Below the pieces are notes generated by a model, which saw only the letters and a program-made list of their open reading frames with translations, searched no databases and was not told where the DNA came from. The position numbers and the translations under genes are program-made. Of a stretch of DNA of 64,000 nt, positions 26,409 to 35,988 are shown piece by piece. The DNA comes from Spartobacteria bacterium LR76 (GTDB lineage: Bacteria > Verrucomicrobiota > Verrucomicrobiia > Chthoniobacterales > Terrimicrobiaceae): assembly GCA_003054655.1 (NCBI GenBank), contig QAYZ01000014.1:372001-436000 (forward strand). The letters are read 5' to 3'. The stretch's first letter is position 1, and every line of letters starts with the position of its first letter.

Positions 26409-29141
26409 ATGATAAAGTTCCCCCTCCGAAAACTTCTTTCGATCTGTCTCCTGCTGTCAGTCGCAGACGGCTACGGCATTCAGGTCGCCGGGGAATCATC
26501 AGAAGCCAATTATCGCTTTGCTTCCGGATTCACGACGGATTCTCCAGTTGAAAACACGAGCCCATTGTTTATTGGAGCTGACTATGACTGGTCCGCCATC
26601 GGATGGATGACGGGTACCGCCACTGCCAGTACAACCCGGGTCACCAATGTTACCATGGTGAGTCCATTGCACGCGTTCAGCGCCCGGCATAATGGCATCT
26701 GGTCGCTGGGCAACAACGTCCGATTCGTTTCCGAGAACGGAAGTGTTGTGAACGTTGGCCTGTCGTCCAGCAATCCTGCGATTTCCATTCCGGGCCAGAG
26801 TCATGATATCAATATCACTCCGTTGGACCGGACTCTCTTGAACTCCGAAGGAGTAACTCCACTGCGACTCCTCGACGTATCCACCAACAACTATGTGGGC
26901 ATGGATGCTTTCGTCATGGGAAGCCACGACAAGACAACCGGGCAGATTGTGGCCACTACTCACATAAAATCTGTGACGCCTTACTCAGGGCAAGGCACCA
27001 TCAATGTCACTCTGAATCCTACTGATCCCACTGTGTCATTTCAGTACTGGGAAGGCGGCGATTCCGGGAGTCCCATCCTCATCCGATATCAGAACACCCT
27101 GACCATAGCCGGCTCCGCGTGGGGCGCGGGCGGATTGGGCGGCTCTCTGCTATCAACGAGGGCAGAGTACAATCCCGTCAAGGCCGTAAACGAGAGAATG
27201 GCGCAAACCGGGTACGCGCTTCGTTGGGCTATTTATGACAACCCCGCGGACGCAGCAAATACCGCCAATGTCTGGCAAGGTGCCACGTCGGATTTCGCGC
27301 AAGCCGGGAATTGGAGCAAAGGAGCTTCTCCCAGCCAGCTTCCGGCGGTCTTCGACTCCGACGACGCTACCGCAAGCCATAGCATCGGCTTAACCCAAAG
27401 CGCCGACGTGCGCGGCATTTTGTTCCGCGAATCCGCGTCCACTCAAGGCTATGCCTTTTCCGGAAGCGCTTCGGTAGGTGTCGGAGCATCGGGTATTCAA
27501 AACCGGTCTCTCGCCACGCATGTTTTTAATATCCCGGTCACCCTTTCCGAGTCCCAGAACTGGGAGGCAATCGGCGGGAATCTCGTCGTAAACGGAGGAA
27601 TCTCCAACAATGGCTATCTGCTTGTTGTTCAAGGAGGCAAGGATACCGCGCTGAACGGTGCGATCTCTGGTACGGGAAGCCTGGCCAAGGACGAGGCCGG
27701 CGTCCTGTCGCTGGGCGGAGCGAATACCTACTCCGGAGGAACGTTCATCCACGACGGCACGGTTAAAGCCCTCGTCAATGGAGCGATTCCTATCGGAGGC
27801 ATGGTGATCTTCGATACGATGAATCCTGGCGCGACTCTGGATGTGAATGGGAAATCGCTGGTCTTTGGCAGCATCAACTCCTTGCGAGGCGGTCTGGGAA
27901 TTGTCAATATGAATGGCGGCTCCATTACCATCGGAGGGACGGACCTTTCGTCCTCCTACTCAGGTGTTTTCACGGGAGGCGGAGTCGTTAACAAAGTGGG
28001 TTCGGGAAACATCACGCTCGCCGGTGATAATAGCGCCTATAGTGGAAAGTTTGTCTTTGAAGGCGGGAATGTGGTCGTCGGCTCCTCCAGCGCCCTTGGT
28101 GGAGGAGAGCATATCGTTAAGACAGGGGCCCGGTTGCTGACTGCCGATAGCCTGGACGTTCGTGGAAACGTCCGGATATCAGCGAATCAAGACTCCAGTG
28201 CCACCATGAACGCGGGTTACGTCTCCAGCGTTGCCATTGCTCTGGGGAGTGCCACGCAGGTTTCCTACCAGGGAGACCTTACACTGGAACGGACAGGTAC
28301 CGGGACCGGCCTGATCAAGTATGCGTTTCAAACGGGAGGAACCGGAGCGCAGACGTTGCGCGTCGATGGGAATATTTCGACATCAGGAAATTCACTGGGG
28401 AAGGTTTCTCTTGAAGGGTGGGTGCAGTCTGACTCAACGGCTACAGTCGAATTTCACGGGCGTATCAGTGATGTCGGCGGCCCCGTCTTGCAAGTAGTGG
28501 CGACCGGCATCGCTGGTGGAACGATCGTTCTTTCGTCCGCGTCCGGGAATACCTTCTCGGGAGGTGTCACAGCCCTGGCAGGCACTTCATTGGTCATTAG
28601 TAACTCTACCGGGTCTGCCACGGGAAACGGGAGTGTGGAGATTTACGCAAACGCCTCACTTTCCGGATCCGGCGTTATTGCTCCCACGGGGAATCATGGA
28701 CTATCAGTGCTCAGCGGCGCTCGTATTGCCGCAGGTCGCAACGGAATCGGCATGATGACAATCGACCTTTCCCAATCAACCGGGAAGGCCGATTTCCAGG
28801 CTGGCTCAAGTTTCCTTTTTGATCTCGCCGACAATCACGCCAGCGATCGGTTGACCTTCTTCGGAGCTGCCAGTGGAGATATTCTCTTTTCGTCAAATAT
28901 AATAGATTTCGCCTCCTCTAGTGATCTTTCCCCTGGACTCTACACTCTCTTCACGTTCGATTCTGCCGGAGCTTACTCGGGTGGACTTGTGATAGGCACC
29001 GGCCTGGAGGCCTATGATGCCCATCTTGTTTTCAATCCGACCAATATCCAGCTCCAGATTGTTCCCGAAGCCAACATCACACTGCAGGTCTGCCTGGGCC
29101 TCGCCATCGTTGGGGTGATGAGTTGGAAAAGAAGGCGCTGA
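26409..29141 (+). CDS. Surface protein: trypsin-like serine protease domain, PATR repeats, PEP-CTERM
   Basis: The 910-residue protein starts with a signal peptide (LRKLLSICLLLSVADGYG). Residues about 45-300 look like a chymotrypsin-fold protease: TMVSPLHAF (His88), NITPLDRTL (Asp140) and WEGGDSGSPILI (Ser219 in GDSG). After that come autotransporter-associated beta-strand repeats (LSLGGANTYSGGTFIHDGT, ITLAGDNSAYSGKFVFEGG, IVLSSASGNTFSGGVTALAG). The end VPEANITLQVCLGLAIVG plus MSWKRRR is a PEP-CTERM-like anchor with PEA in place of PEP. No autotransporter beta-barrel follows. It should be an exported, exosortase-sorted fibre-like protein with protease activity, possibly self-processing. It is upstream of the esterase gene (23-bp gap). 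The ATG at 26409 gives the signal peptide; earlier in-frame codons do not. Confidence 0.8.
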   Translation: MIKFPLRKLLSICLLLSVADGYGIQVAGESSEANYRFASGFTTDSPVENTSPLFIGADYDWSAIGWMTGTATASTTRVTNVTMVSPLHAFSARHNGIWSLGNNVRFVSENGSVVNVGLSSSNPAISIPGQSHDINITPLDRTLLNSEGVTPLRLLDVSTNNYVGMDAFVMGSHDKTTGQIVATTHIKSVTPYSGQGTINVTLNPTDPTVSFQYWEGGDSGSPILIRYQNTLTIAGSAWGAGGLGGSLLSTRAEYNPVKAVNERMAQTGYALRWAIYDNPADAANTANVWQGATSDFAQAGNWSKGASPSQLPAVFDSDDATASHSIGLTQSADVRGILFRESASTQGYAFSGSASVGVGASGIQNRSLATHVFNIPVTLSESQNWEAIGGNLVVNGGISNNGYLLVVQGGKDTALNGAISGTGSLAKDEAGVLSLGGANTYSGGTFIHDGTVKALVNGAIPIGGMVIFDTMNPGATLDVNGKSLVFGSINSLRGGLGIVNMNGGSITIGGTDLSSSYSGVFTGGGVVNKVGSGNITLAGDNSAYSGKFVFEGGNVVVGSSSALGGGEHIVKTGARLLTADSLDVRGNVRISANQDSSATMNAGYVSSVAIALGSATQVSYQGDLTLERTGTGTGLIKYAFQTGGTGAQTLRVDGNISTSGNSLGKVSLEGWVQSDSTATVEFHGRISDVGGPVLQVVATGIAGGTIVLSSASGNTFSGGVTALAGTSLVISNSTGSATGNGSVEIYANASLSGSGVIAPTGNHGLSVLSGARIAAGRNGIGMMTIDLSQSTGKADFQAGSSFLFDLADNHASDRLTFFGAASGDILFSSNIIDFASSSDLSPGLYTLFTFDSAGAYSGGLVIGTGLEAYDAHLVFNPTNIQLQIVPEANITLQVCLGLAIVGVMSWKRRR

Positions 29142-29164
29142 AAAAATCTTCCGAGTTTCTCCTC

Positions 29165-31228
29165 ATGAAAAGAACCTTTCTGGTTTGGTCCGTCATTCTT
29201 TGCCTGGTCTATGGCCCGGCCCGAGCTGATGTAACGCTGCCGGCAATAATCTCCGATCATATGGTGCTGAAGAAAGACGCTCGCGTACCGATCTGGGGAC
29301 GAGGCGCGCCAGGAGAGGAGGTCATCGTTAGCATGAGTGGCCAATCCGCAAAAGCGAATGCCAGTCCAGATGGGAGATGGAGAATCCTTCTGAACCTGGC
29401 CGACTCAGGGCCCGGCCCATTTCAGCTGACCGTGCAGGGAAAAAATACGATCACGATTAGCGACGTTGTTGTCGGCGCGGTTTGGGTGGCTGCGGGCCAA
29501 TCCAACATGGAATGGCCTATCCGGAGAAGCAAGGATGCGCAGGCGGAGATTGCCAGCTCCTTGAACCCCATGTTACGCCAGTTTGAAGTCGCCAAATGCG
29601 CCTCTCCAGAACCCAAGGAGGACTGTCAGGGCCGTTGGGTGACTACGTCGCCGGGGACAACCGGTGCTTTCAGCGCGGTAGGCTATTATTTCGGCAAGGC
29701 ATTACAAAGCGACCTCGGGATTCCCGTGGGACTCATTCATTCATCTTGGGGTGGGACGTCTTCGGAATCTTGGACAAGCACGGCGGCTCTCGACGCAGTG
29801 AAAGAGTTCAAAACCGCCAAGAACGAAATCCACTCTTTCGTCAAGCGACATCCGGAAAAGCAAAGACAATGGGCGATCGACTTCACGGAATGGCTCAAAA
29901 CCAATCATCGAGAGGATAGTTCCGGGAGAGACAAAAACCAGTTCGCTGCTCCCGACACGCCGATTTCAGACTGGCAACCAGTCAAAATCCCAGGACCAGT
30001 CCAAACGGGGAAGATTTCCGGTAGAGGTGCCGTCTGGATACGCACCGAGATCGACATCGCCCAGCCCGGGAGCAATCTTCTGCCGCTGGACCTGGGTGCT
30101 ATGGAAGGCTTCGAAAGCGTTTATTGCAACGGAGTTCCCATCGTCTCCCTGGACTATCGAAATTATCCGGGTGTTGGCTATATTCGAAGACTGGGAAAGT
30201 ACAACATCCCGGCAAACAAGCTGAGACCCGGAAAGAATGTCATCGCCATCCGCATCTACGCACCATCGGATGAGGCGAGTTTTCCCACCTCGATAACGAT
30301 CGGTGACAAGATTCCCAATGCAGGTTGGACGGCCGCGGAAGAGTACTCTCTCCCCGTCCTGACCGCTTCTCAAAGATCCTCGATGCCCAAGCCGCCGGAG
30401 GCACCTCCACCGCCGCAGAGCGTCGCATCATTCCTTTTTAACGGAATGATCCGCCCGATCATCCCGTACGCGATTAGCGGCGTGATCTGGTATCAGGGAG
30501 AGTCCAATGCCGAGCGAGCATTCCAATATCAGACCGCATTTCCCTTGCTCGTTGAGGATTGGCGCCGATCATGGCAGCAGGGTGAATTTCCCTTCTATTT
30601 CTGCCAGCTTCCCAACTATCTTGCCAAGAAGCCCGCTCCTGGCGAAAGTGCATGGGCCGAACTCCGGGAAGCCCAGTCGATGGCGCTCTCTCTGCCCGCC
30701 ACCGGCCAGGCCGTTCTCATCGACCTCGGCGACTCCCGGGATGTCCACCCTGTCGATAAACGGGAGGTGGGGCGGCGGCTCTCGCTCATAGCACTTGCCA
30801 AGGACTATGGACGGAAGATCCCTTTCTCCGGACCGGTCTTTCAGTCGGTGACTTTTGAATCTGGGAAAGCCAGGGTTCGATTTTTCCATGCCGATGGAGG
30901 GCTGAAGGCCACTCCTGTTCCTGCGACTTATTCCGTGAGCAGTCGGGATAATGAAACTGCTCCGATGGTTCGCAATAATCCGAATAGTGAACTCGAGGGC
31001 TTTGCGATCTGCGGCGAGGACAAAAAGTGGGTGTGGGCGAACGCAAAAGTCGAGGGAGACAGTGTCATCGTCTGGTCCGACAAAGTGGCGGCCCCCATCG
31101 CCGTGCGTTATGGCTGGGCGGATAATCCCACCGTCAATCTCAGCAATGGATCCGGCCTGCCCGCGTCGCCGTTCCGCACCGACGATTTTCCGGCTACGAC
31201 GCAAAATGCCAGATACACCGGGAGGTAG
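29165..31228 (+). CDS. Sialate O-acetylesterase-family esterase (SASA/CE20-like)
   Basis: The 687-residue protein has a signal peptide (MKRTFLVWSVILCLVYGPAR) and the catalytic features of the SASA family: AAGQSNMEW with nucleophile Ser113, GLIHSSWGGTSSESW, IWYQGESNAE, and DSRDVHPVDKREVGRRL carrying the Asp/His. A carbohydrate-binding-like insert interrupts the hydrolase (about 250-390). Homologues remove acetyl groups from sialic acid, xylan or xyloglucan; near the sialidase-like genes either is possible. It should act in the periplasm or at the surface. The ATG at 29165 avoids overlap with the preceding gene and begins the signal peptide directly. It is followed 37 bp later by the ABC-transporter operon, probably on the same transcript. 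Confidence 0.85.
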   Translation: MKRTFLVWSVILCLVYGPARADVTLPAIISDHMVLKKDARVPIWGRGAPGEEVIVSMSGQSAKANASPDGRWRILLNLADSGPGPFQLTVQGKNTITISDVVVGAVWVAAGQSNMEWPIRRSKDAQAEIASSLNPMLRQFEVAKCASPEPKEDCQGRWVTTSPGTTGAFSAVGYYFGKALQSDLGIPVGLIHSSWGGTSSESWTSTAALDAVKEFKTAKNEIHSFVKRHPEKQRQWAIDFTEWLKTNHREDSSGRDKNQFAAPDTPISDWQPVKIPGPVQTGKISGRGAVWIRTEIDIAQPGSNLLPLDLGAMEGFESVYCNGVPIVSLDYRNYPGVGYIRRLGKYNIPANKLRPGKNVIAIRIYAPSDEASFPTSITIGDKIPNAGWTAAEEYSLPVLTASQRSSMPKPPEAPPPPQSVASFLFNGMIRPIIPYAISGVIWYQGESNAERAFQYQTAFPLLVEDWRRSWQQGEFPFYFCQLPNYLAKKPAPGESAWAELREAQSMALSLPATGQAVLIDLGDSRDVHPVDKREVGRRLSLIALAKDYGRKIPFSGPVFQSVTFESGKARVRFFHADGGLKATPVPATYSVSSRDNETAPMVRNNPNSELEGFAICGEDKKWVWANAKVEGDSVIVWSDKVAAPIAVRYGWADNPTVNLSNGSGLPASPFRTDDFPATTQNARYTGR

Positions 31229-31265
31229 CCCTTCGGCTTCCCTCCGTATTGACTCATTCCTGAAT

Positions 31266-32249
31266 ATGGCCAGCTCACCGTGCGAGTATCCGAGGTTGCC
31301 CGTATCCCCGCCGCTTCCGGCGAGGGGACGCACCGCCGGGCCCGTTATCGTCGTGCTGATTTTTGGCGGGACGATACTTTTCCTCTGGTGGAGCGCCGTC
31401 CACTCAGGCCTTGAAAAAGCGGTTCCGCCGGAAGAACTCCTCGGGAAGGCGTGGGAGGCGTTTCGGCAGATCGAATTCGAGAAAGCCGCCAGACTCTTTC
31501 AGATCGTCGAGTCCAGCACCCCCGAAGACTCGGAGACCCACATCGAGGCTATTTACGGGGAGGCGTCCTGTGCGAATCATCGCCGATCCGGGCGGGACCT
31601 GAAACGGGCTCTGGCACTTTACGAGGCGATTCAAAAACAGCATCCGGCCAGCCTGTGGGCGCCATGGGCGGCGCTCGCCGCCGTTCGAGCCAGTCATCTC
31701 GAACCCTCCGACCTGGAGCTTCCTTACAAAAAACTCAGCTCCAAATATGTGAAGGTTTATCAGGAGCATCCAAATACGCCCGCTGGCGAGGAGGCGTTTC
31801 TTTACCATTGCCGGATCATAGCTTCCCTGGGTTCCCGAGAGGAGGCCTCGAAACTCCTGCGGGAAATTGACGATTTCCTGAGTCGCCATCCGGGGGCGGT
31901 TTATCAACCTCTTCTCGATGCCATGGCGGCGGAATGTTATCACATTCTGGGCCGGGAAGACGATCGGATCGAAGCGATGGCGCGATCGATTGCCGCCTTT
32001 GAACGCGACCCGACGGTTCCCTTCTATGAACTTTCCAGTGCGTACTGGAACGTCGCCTATGCTGCGGAATTCGAGGCGGGAAACTTTGCCGTCGCCAGGA
32101 AGTATTATGAACTATTCTTGAAGGAATTTCCCAACGAGGATCGCGCTTTTGGTTGCCGACAAGCCCTGGCGCGCATTGATCGCGTCGAAAAAGCTCTCCG
32201 GGAGGGAAAACAGCCCGAGGCGGAATGGCTCGCCGTCCCGTGCCAATGA
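31266..32249 (+). CDS. Membrane-anchored TPR-like protein of the sugar ABC operon
   Basis: The 327-residue protein has one N-terminal membrane helix (PVIVVLIFGGTILFLWWSAV) and then a helical-repeat region of TPR type: AWEAFRQIEFEKAARLFQIV, ALALYEAIQKQHPASLWAPW, SKLLREIDDFLSRHPG, ARKYYELFLKEFPNEDRAFG. It is probably anchored in the inner membrane with the repeats in the periplasm, where it may scaffold the transporter or a cell-envelope complex. Its stop codon overlaps the start of the binding-protein gene (ATGA), so the two are coupled. The start is uncertain: ATG at 31266 is taken, while an upstream ATG at 31206 would overlap the esterase gene by 23 bases. A TPR partner is not a standard part of sugar ABC importers. 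Confidence 0.7.
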   Translation: MASSPCEYPRLPVSPPLPARGRTAGPVIVVLIFGGTILFLWWSAVHSGLEKAVPPEELLGKAWEAFRQIEFEKAARLFQIVESSTPEDSETHIEAIYGEASCANHRRSGRDLKRALALYEAIQKQHPASLWAPWAALAAVRASHLEPSDLELPYKKLSSKYVKVYQEHPNTPAGEEAFLYHCRIIASLGSREEASKLLREIDDFLSRHPGAVYQPLLDAMAAECYHILGREDDRIEAMARSIAAFERDPTVPFYELSSAYWNVAYAAEFEAGNFAVARKYYELFLKEFPNEDRAFGCRQALARIDRVEKALREGKQPEAEWLAVPCQ

Positions 32250-33949
32250 AAAAGGTCCTTGGCCAAGTTATCGTTAGGTTTCCCTGGGTGGTCATCTCCG
32301 CGGTTTTTCTTTGGTCGGTCTTTTCCATCGTCTTGCGAAAAGAGAGCGAGCCGTCTCCAGGGGAAACGGTTATCCGTCTCGCCCATTGGCAACTCGAGCC
32401 CGGAGTGCGGGAGGGGTTCGCCGAAATTGCCGCCGAATACGAAAAGCTGCACCCTGGCGTCAGGGTCATCCAGCAAGCCATTCCTGAAAGCACCTATGGC
32501 CAATGGTTGAGCACCCAGCTCATAGGTGGCACCGCGCCCGACATTGTCGAGGTGGGTATGGTGGACTATTCCCTGCTCCTCGTCTTCTACAGCCGCTATC
32601 TGCTGCCGCTCTCCCCTTACATCACGCGCCCGAACCCATACAATACCGGCACCGAATGGGAGGACGCGCCGCTCTATAGCACATTCAAAAACGGAATGAT
32701 CCATTCCTTCATTCCGGAGATTCAGGAATACATGGTGATGCCCCTTGCGATGGGCAGTGTCCGACTTTTTTACAACAAGACCTTGCTCACGGAACTCACC
32801 GGCCTCAACGCCCCTCCGACCGAGTATCGGGCCTTCATGGAAATGATCCAGGTGATCCAGTCGAAGAAGATGCCAAACGGGCAGCCTTACGCAGCTTTCT
32901 CGGGCTCACGCTATCACTTTTCGCGACTGGAGGATAGCATGGCGAATCCCCTTAGCTATGGCACCATCCGGAAGATTGATTTCAACCGCGATGGACGATT
33001 CAGCAACAACGAGATGTTCCTGGGGTTTCTAAGCGGTAAAATTGACTTCTCCGACCCCTCTTATATGGCCAGATTTCACATGGTCGAAGACCTGACGAAA
33101 ATGTTCCAGTCCGGCTGGGCTGGCCTTTCCCGGGACGAGGGCTTTTTCAGTTTTGCCCAGCAGCGAGCGGTGTTCACTGCCGCAGGGATTTACGAGAACT
33201 CAGCCATCCAGAGCCAGGCCTGCAGCAAGTTTGAGCTGGGGATCATGGACTTCCCCGTTCCAAACCAGGACGATCCGATCTTTGGTCGCGCCTTCGAGGG
33301 CAGGCGATATGAAAAGCCAGAAGGCAACATGCCCATGGGGATTGTCCGTACCTCCCGGCATCCAGACGTTGCCGCCGACTTCCTGCTTTTTCTCGCCAGC
33401 CAAAAGCAGAACGAAAAATTCAATGCACTCTTAAAGTGGATTCCCATTGTCAAGGGAGCGAAGATCGCCCCGTCGCTTGAGGTCTTTGAACCCAATGTCA
33501 ATGGCGTCACCTCGGCATTCGACCCCAACGCATTTGGAAACTCGACCGTGAGGTGGAACCAACTCTACTCCCTCTTTCTGATCCATCAGATTCCCTACGC
33601 GGACATGGCCCACGAGTTTACGAAATTTTACATCAATGACGGACGGGAAAATTTCCGCAAAATGCTGCAAAACCGACGGCGATCCCATTCGCAGAACGAA
33701 GCCATTCTCGTCGGACTTCGTCAAACCATCCTCTCGGGGGTGGAGGACTCGGCGAAATCCGCAGGAAACAAATATCGGACGATCCTGCGGCGCCAGATCG
33801 CGGATGAACACAACCTGCTGTTGCAGGAGCGGATCTTCACGGATCCGGAGTCGGCCAAAGGGGAAACCCTGTACAAATACACGCCAGAGGCACTGGAAAA
33901 TGCCAGGCGACGCCTGAATTCTTCCTCCTCTGCCGAGCGCTTTGAATGA
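32246..33949 (+). CDS. Sugar ABC transporter, family 1 solute-binding protein (membrane-anchored, extended)
   Basis: The 567-residue protein is a family 1 extracellular solute-binding protein: ETVIRLAHWQLEPGVREGF, EYEKLHPGVRVI, LIGGTAPDIVEVGM and, later, AVFTAAGIYENSAIQSQ. The N-terminus is an uncleaved-looking helix (WVVISAVFLWSVFSIVL) with no lipobox Cys, so it seems tethered to the inner membrane. It is over 100 residues longer than usual: the C-terminal part (about 460-567) is charged and probably helical or coiled coil (QNEAILVGLRQTILSGVEDS, ILRRQIADEHNLLLQERIF). The ATG at 32246 overlaps the TPR gene stop. It delivers an oligosaccharide to the fused permease encoded directly after. Confidence 0.85.
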   Translation: MKKVLGQVIVRFPWVVISAVFLWSVFSIVLRKESEPSPGETVIRLAHWQLEPGVREGFAEIAAEYEKLHPGVRVIQQAIPESTYGQWLSTQLIGGTAPDIVEVGMVDYSLLLVFYSRYLLPLSPYITRPNPYNTGTEWEDAPLYSTFKNGMIHSFIPEIQEYMVMPLAMGSVRLFYNKTLLTELTGLNAPPTEYRAFMEMIQVIQSKKMPNGQPYAAFSGSRYHFSRLEDSMANPLSYGTIRKIDFNRDGRFSNNEMFLGFLSGKIDFSDPSYMARFHMVEDLTKMFQSGWAGLSRDEGFFSFAQQRAVFTAAGIYENSAIQSQACSKFELGIMDFPVPNQDDPIFGRAFEGRRYEKPEGNMPMGIVRTSRHPDVAADFLLFLASQKQNEKFNALLKWIPIVKGAKIAPSLEVFEPNVNGVTSAFDPNAFGNSTVRWNQLYSLFLIHQIPYADMAHEFTKFYINDGRENFRKMLQNRRRSHSQNEAILVGLRQTILSGVEDSAKSAGNKYRTILRRQIADEHNLLLQERIFTDPESAKGETLYKYTPEALENARRRLNSSSSAERFE

Positions 33950-33950
33950 C

Positions 33951-35945
33951 ATGATCGAAAAACGCATCCCCTGGCGCCACGTTCGATACCACTGGGAAAT
34001 CTATCTCTTCGCCGTACCGGTCGTCTTTCTTCTCGCGCTCTTTCATTATTATCCGACGGCGAGCAGCATCTACCATAGCTTCTTCCGCTGGAATGGCGCC
34101 GATATATCGGAGTTTGTTGGCTTCAAGAATTACCGGGATCTCTTTGCCTCGAAGACCTTCTGGCAATCCTTCCGGGTCGCTTTTCTTCTCGGTGGCTGGA
34201 ATGTCGTGAAAATGGCACCGGCTCTCATCGTTGCCGTATGGATCCACCGCTGCCGCAGCGAACGCGCACAATTTTTCTACCGAGTTATGTTCGTGGTGCC
34301 GATAGTCATCCCGTTTCTGGTCGTCGCCCTGATCTGGCGGACATTTTTTTTCGAGGCCACCCAGGGCTTATTAAACACGGTTCTTTCCGGTACAGGCTTT
34401 ATGACGGTCCTGTGTCGCCTCGACGCTTTTTTCCATTGGGGAGGGATCTTCGTCGAGGGGGGGCATCCCGCGTGGCTCGGTGATCCCCGGCTCGTGCTTG
34501 CCGCTTGCGTCATTTGGGGATTTCCTTGGATCGGTTCCTTCGCGGTGCTAACCCATCTCGCCAAGCTCCAGAACATTCCCAAGGAGATCTACGAAGCCTC
34601 GGAAATTGACGGAGCCACGTGGTGGAGTAAATTCTCCCGGATCGAGGTGCCGCTTCTGATGAGTTCCATCTATCTGATGCTTGTCTTCGTGATTATCGGA
34701 ACCATCAAGGATGCCAGCATGATCATCGCCCTGACCGGAGGGTTGGATGGCGGTCCGGGGGGGCTGGCCACGGTGCCGGCGCTCTTCATGCTGCGCAAGG
34801 CGCTGGTGAATCAGGAAATGGGGGCTGCATGCGCGGTAGGCATCATTCTCACCGTGGTCGTGATGACCCTGCAAAAACTCAGCGCGTATTTGCTAGGCGA
34901 AGAGCGATGTTCTTCGCCGGGAAGAACCGCTGTCCGTCTCTTGGGACTGCTTTTCGCCGCGGCGCTCCTTTTGCTCCTTCCGGAGTGGCGTACGATCGGC
35001 GTTTTTCTTTTCCTCGGGTGTTTTCCCTTCTCCGCTGTGTTTGCCTTTCTCCGCGAAAGGATTCCCTTTCCAAGCCTTCCTTCGCGTCGGGAAGGCCTGA
35101 AATCGTCCAGCTTCTTGTCCGAAAAAGTGAAGGATTTTTTCCTGCGATTTTTCAAGCACGCCGGGATCTGGACCGTGCTGACGTTCGCATTTGTGCCTGT
35201 CTATCTGATGCTCATCGTCAGCGTGAAAACCAATCAACAGTTTTACGAGGCTCCGGGAGTTCTCACCCCTCCCATGCAGTGGCGGAACTGGATCGACGCT
35301 TGGGGAATGATCTCGCCCAGTCTTGCCAACAGCATCTTTATCTCGACGACAAGCACCGTGATCACCCTCTTCCTGTCGCTTTGCGGAGCCTACTTCTTTA
35401 CCCGCCTCCGGATGCCGCTTTCGGGTTTCCTTTGGAATGCCCTGCTTATTCTTCTCATGATGCCGACGATCGCCAACTTGGTCCCACTCTTCCGGCTTCT
35501 CGGCAGCATGAATCTTCTGAACACCTTTACCGCCTTGATTTTCGTGGGAGCCTCCAGCGGCCAGATTTTCGGCATTTTTGTTCTGCGCAATTTTATCGCA
35601 GACATTCCGGGAGACTTATTCGAGGCGGCGGAGATCGATGGTGCGAACCATTTTCAGCAAATGATGATTGTCGTCCTCCCCCTTTGCGGCCCGATTCTTG
35701 GCACCATCGGGGTCATGCATTTCATCAACGAATGGAACGAATTTGTCCTGCCTCTCGTCGTGATGAGCGACACCGCCTCCCTCCCTGTCATGGTGCAGTT
35801 GCAAAGACTTGCCGGAGAATATGTCAAATTTTTCGGCCCGCTTATGGCAGGATACGCCATTGCCAGCATCCCCGTGATCGCCCTGTTCATGTTTTCGATG
35901 CGTTTGTTCGTCAGGGGACTGACTGATGGCGGATCGAAAGGCTGA
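33951..35945 (+). CDS. Fused sugar ABC permease (UgpA/MalF-like plus UgpE/MalG-like in one chain)
   Basis: The 664-residue membrane protein holds two complete permease units. Unit 1 (about 10-320) ends with the cytoplasmic coupling loop KEIYEASEIDGATWWSKFSR (about 211-231). Unit 2 (about 400-664) has GDLFEAAEIDGANHFQQMMI (about 554-573). These are the two EAA loops that each normally sit in a separate subunit. A linker of about 80 residues with two or three extra hydrophobic segments (VRLLGLLFAAALLLLLPEW, TIGVFLFLGCFPFSAVFAFL) joins them, keeping both EAA loops on the cytoplasmic side. No stop codon or frameshift separates the halves in this assembly. The ATG at 33951 follows the binding-protein stop by one base. 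The ATPase is likely the MsmX/UgpC-type protein at 38857-39975. Confidence 0.88.
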   Translation: MIEKRIPWRHVRYHWEIYLFAVPVVFLLALFHYYPTASSIYHSFFRWNGADISEFVGFKNYRDLFASKTFWQSFRVAFLLGGWNVVKMAPALIVAVWIHRCRSERAQFFYRVMFVVPIVIPFLVVALIWRTFFFEATQGLLNTVLSGTGFMTVLCRLDAFFHWGGIFVEGGHPAWLGDPRLVLAACVIWGFPWIGSFAVLTHLAKLQNIPKEIYEASEIDGATWWSKFSRIEVPLLMSSIYLMLVFVIIGTIKDASMIIALTGGLDGGPGGLATVPALFMLRKALVNQEMGAACAVGIILTVVVMTLQKLSAYLLGEERCSSPGRTAVRLLGLLFAAALLLLLPEWRTIGVFLFLGCFPFSAVFAFLRERIPFPSLPSRREGLKSSSFLSEKVKDFFLRFFKHAGIWTVLTFAFVPVYLMLIVSVKTNQQFYEAPGVLTPPMQWRNWIDAWGMISPSLANSIFISTTSTVITLFLSLCGAYFFTRLRMPLSGFLWNALLILLMMPTIANLVPLFRLLGSMNLLNTFTALIFVGASSGQIFGIFVLRNFIADIPGDLFEAAEIDGANHFQQMMIVVLPLCGPILGTIGVMHFINEWNEFVLPLVVMSDTASLPVMVQLQRLAGEYVKFFGPLMAGYAIASIPVIALFMFSMRLFVRGLTDGGSKG

Positions 35946-35988
35946 GCATCGCCTCGAAGTCCGCCAAAAACCACGAACCACTTTACCC

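Noticed and set aside
34829-35926. 365-codon frame inside the fused permease gene on the same strand
   Set aside because: Arg-, His- and Ser-rich translation without domains, fully inside a well-supported membrane protein with two EAA loops.
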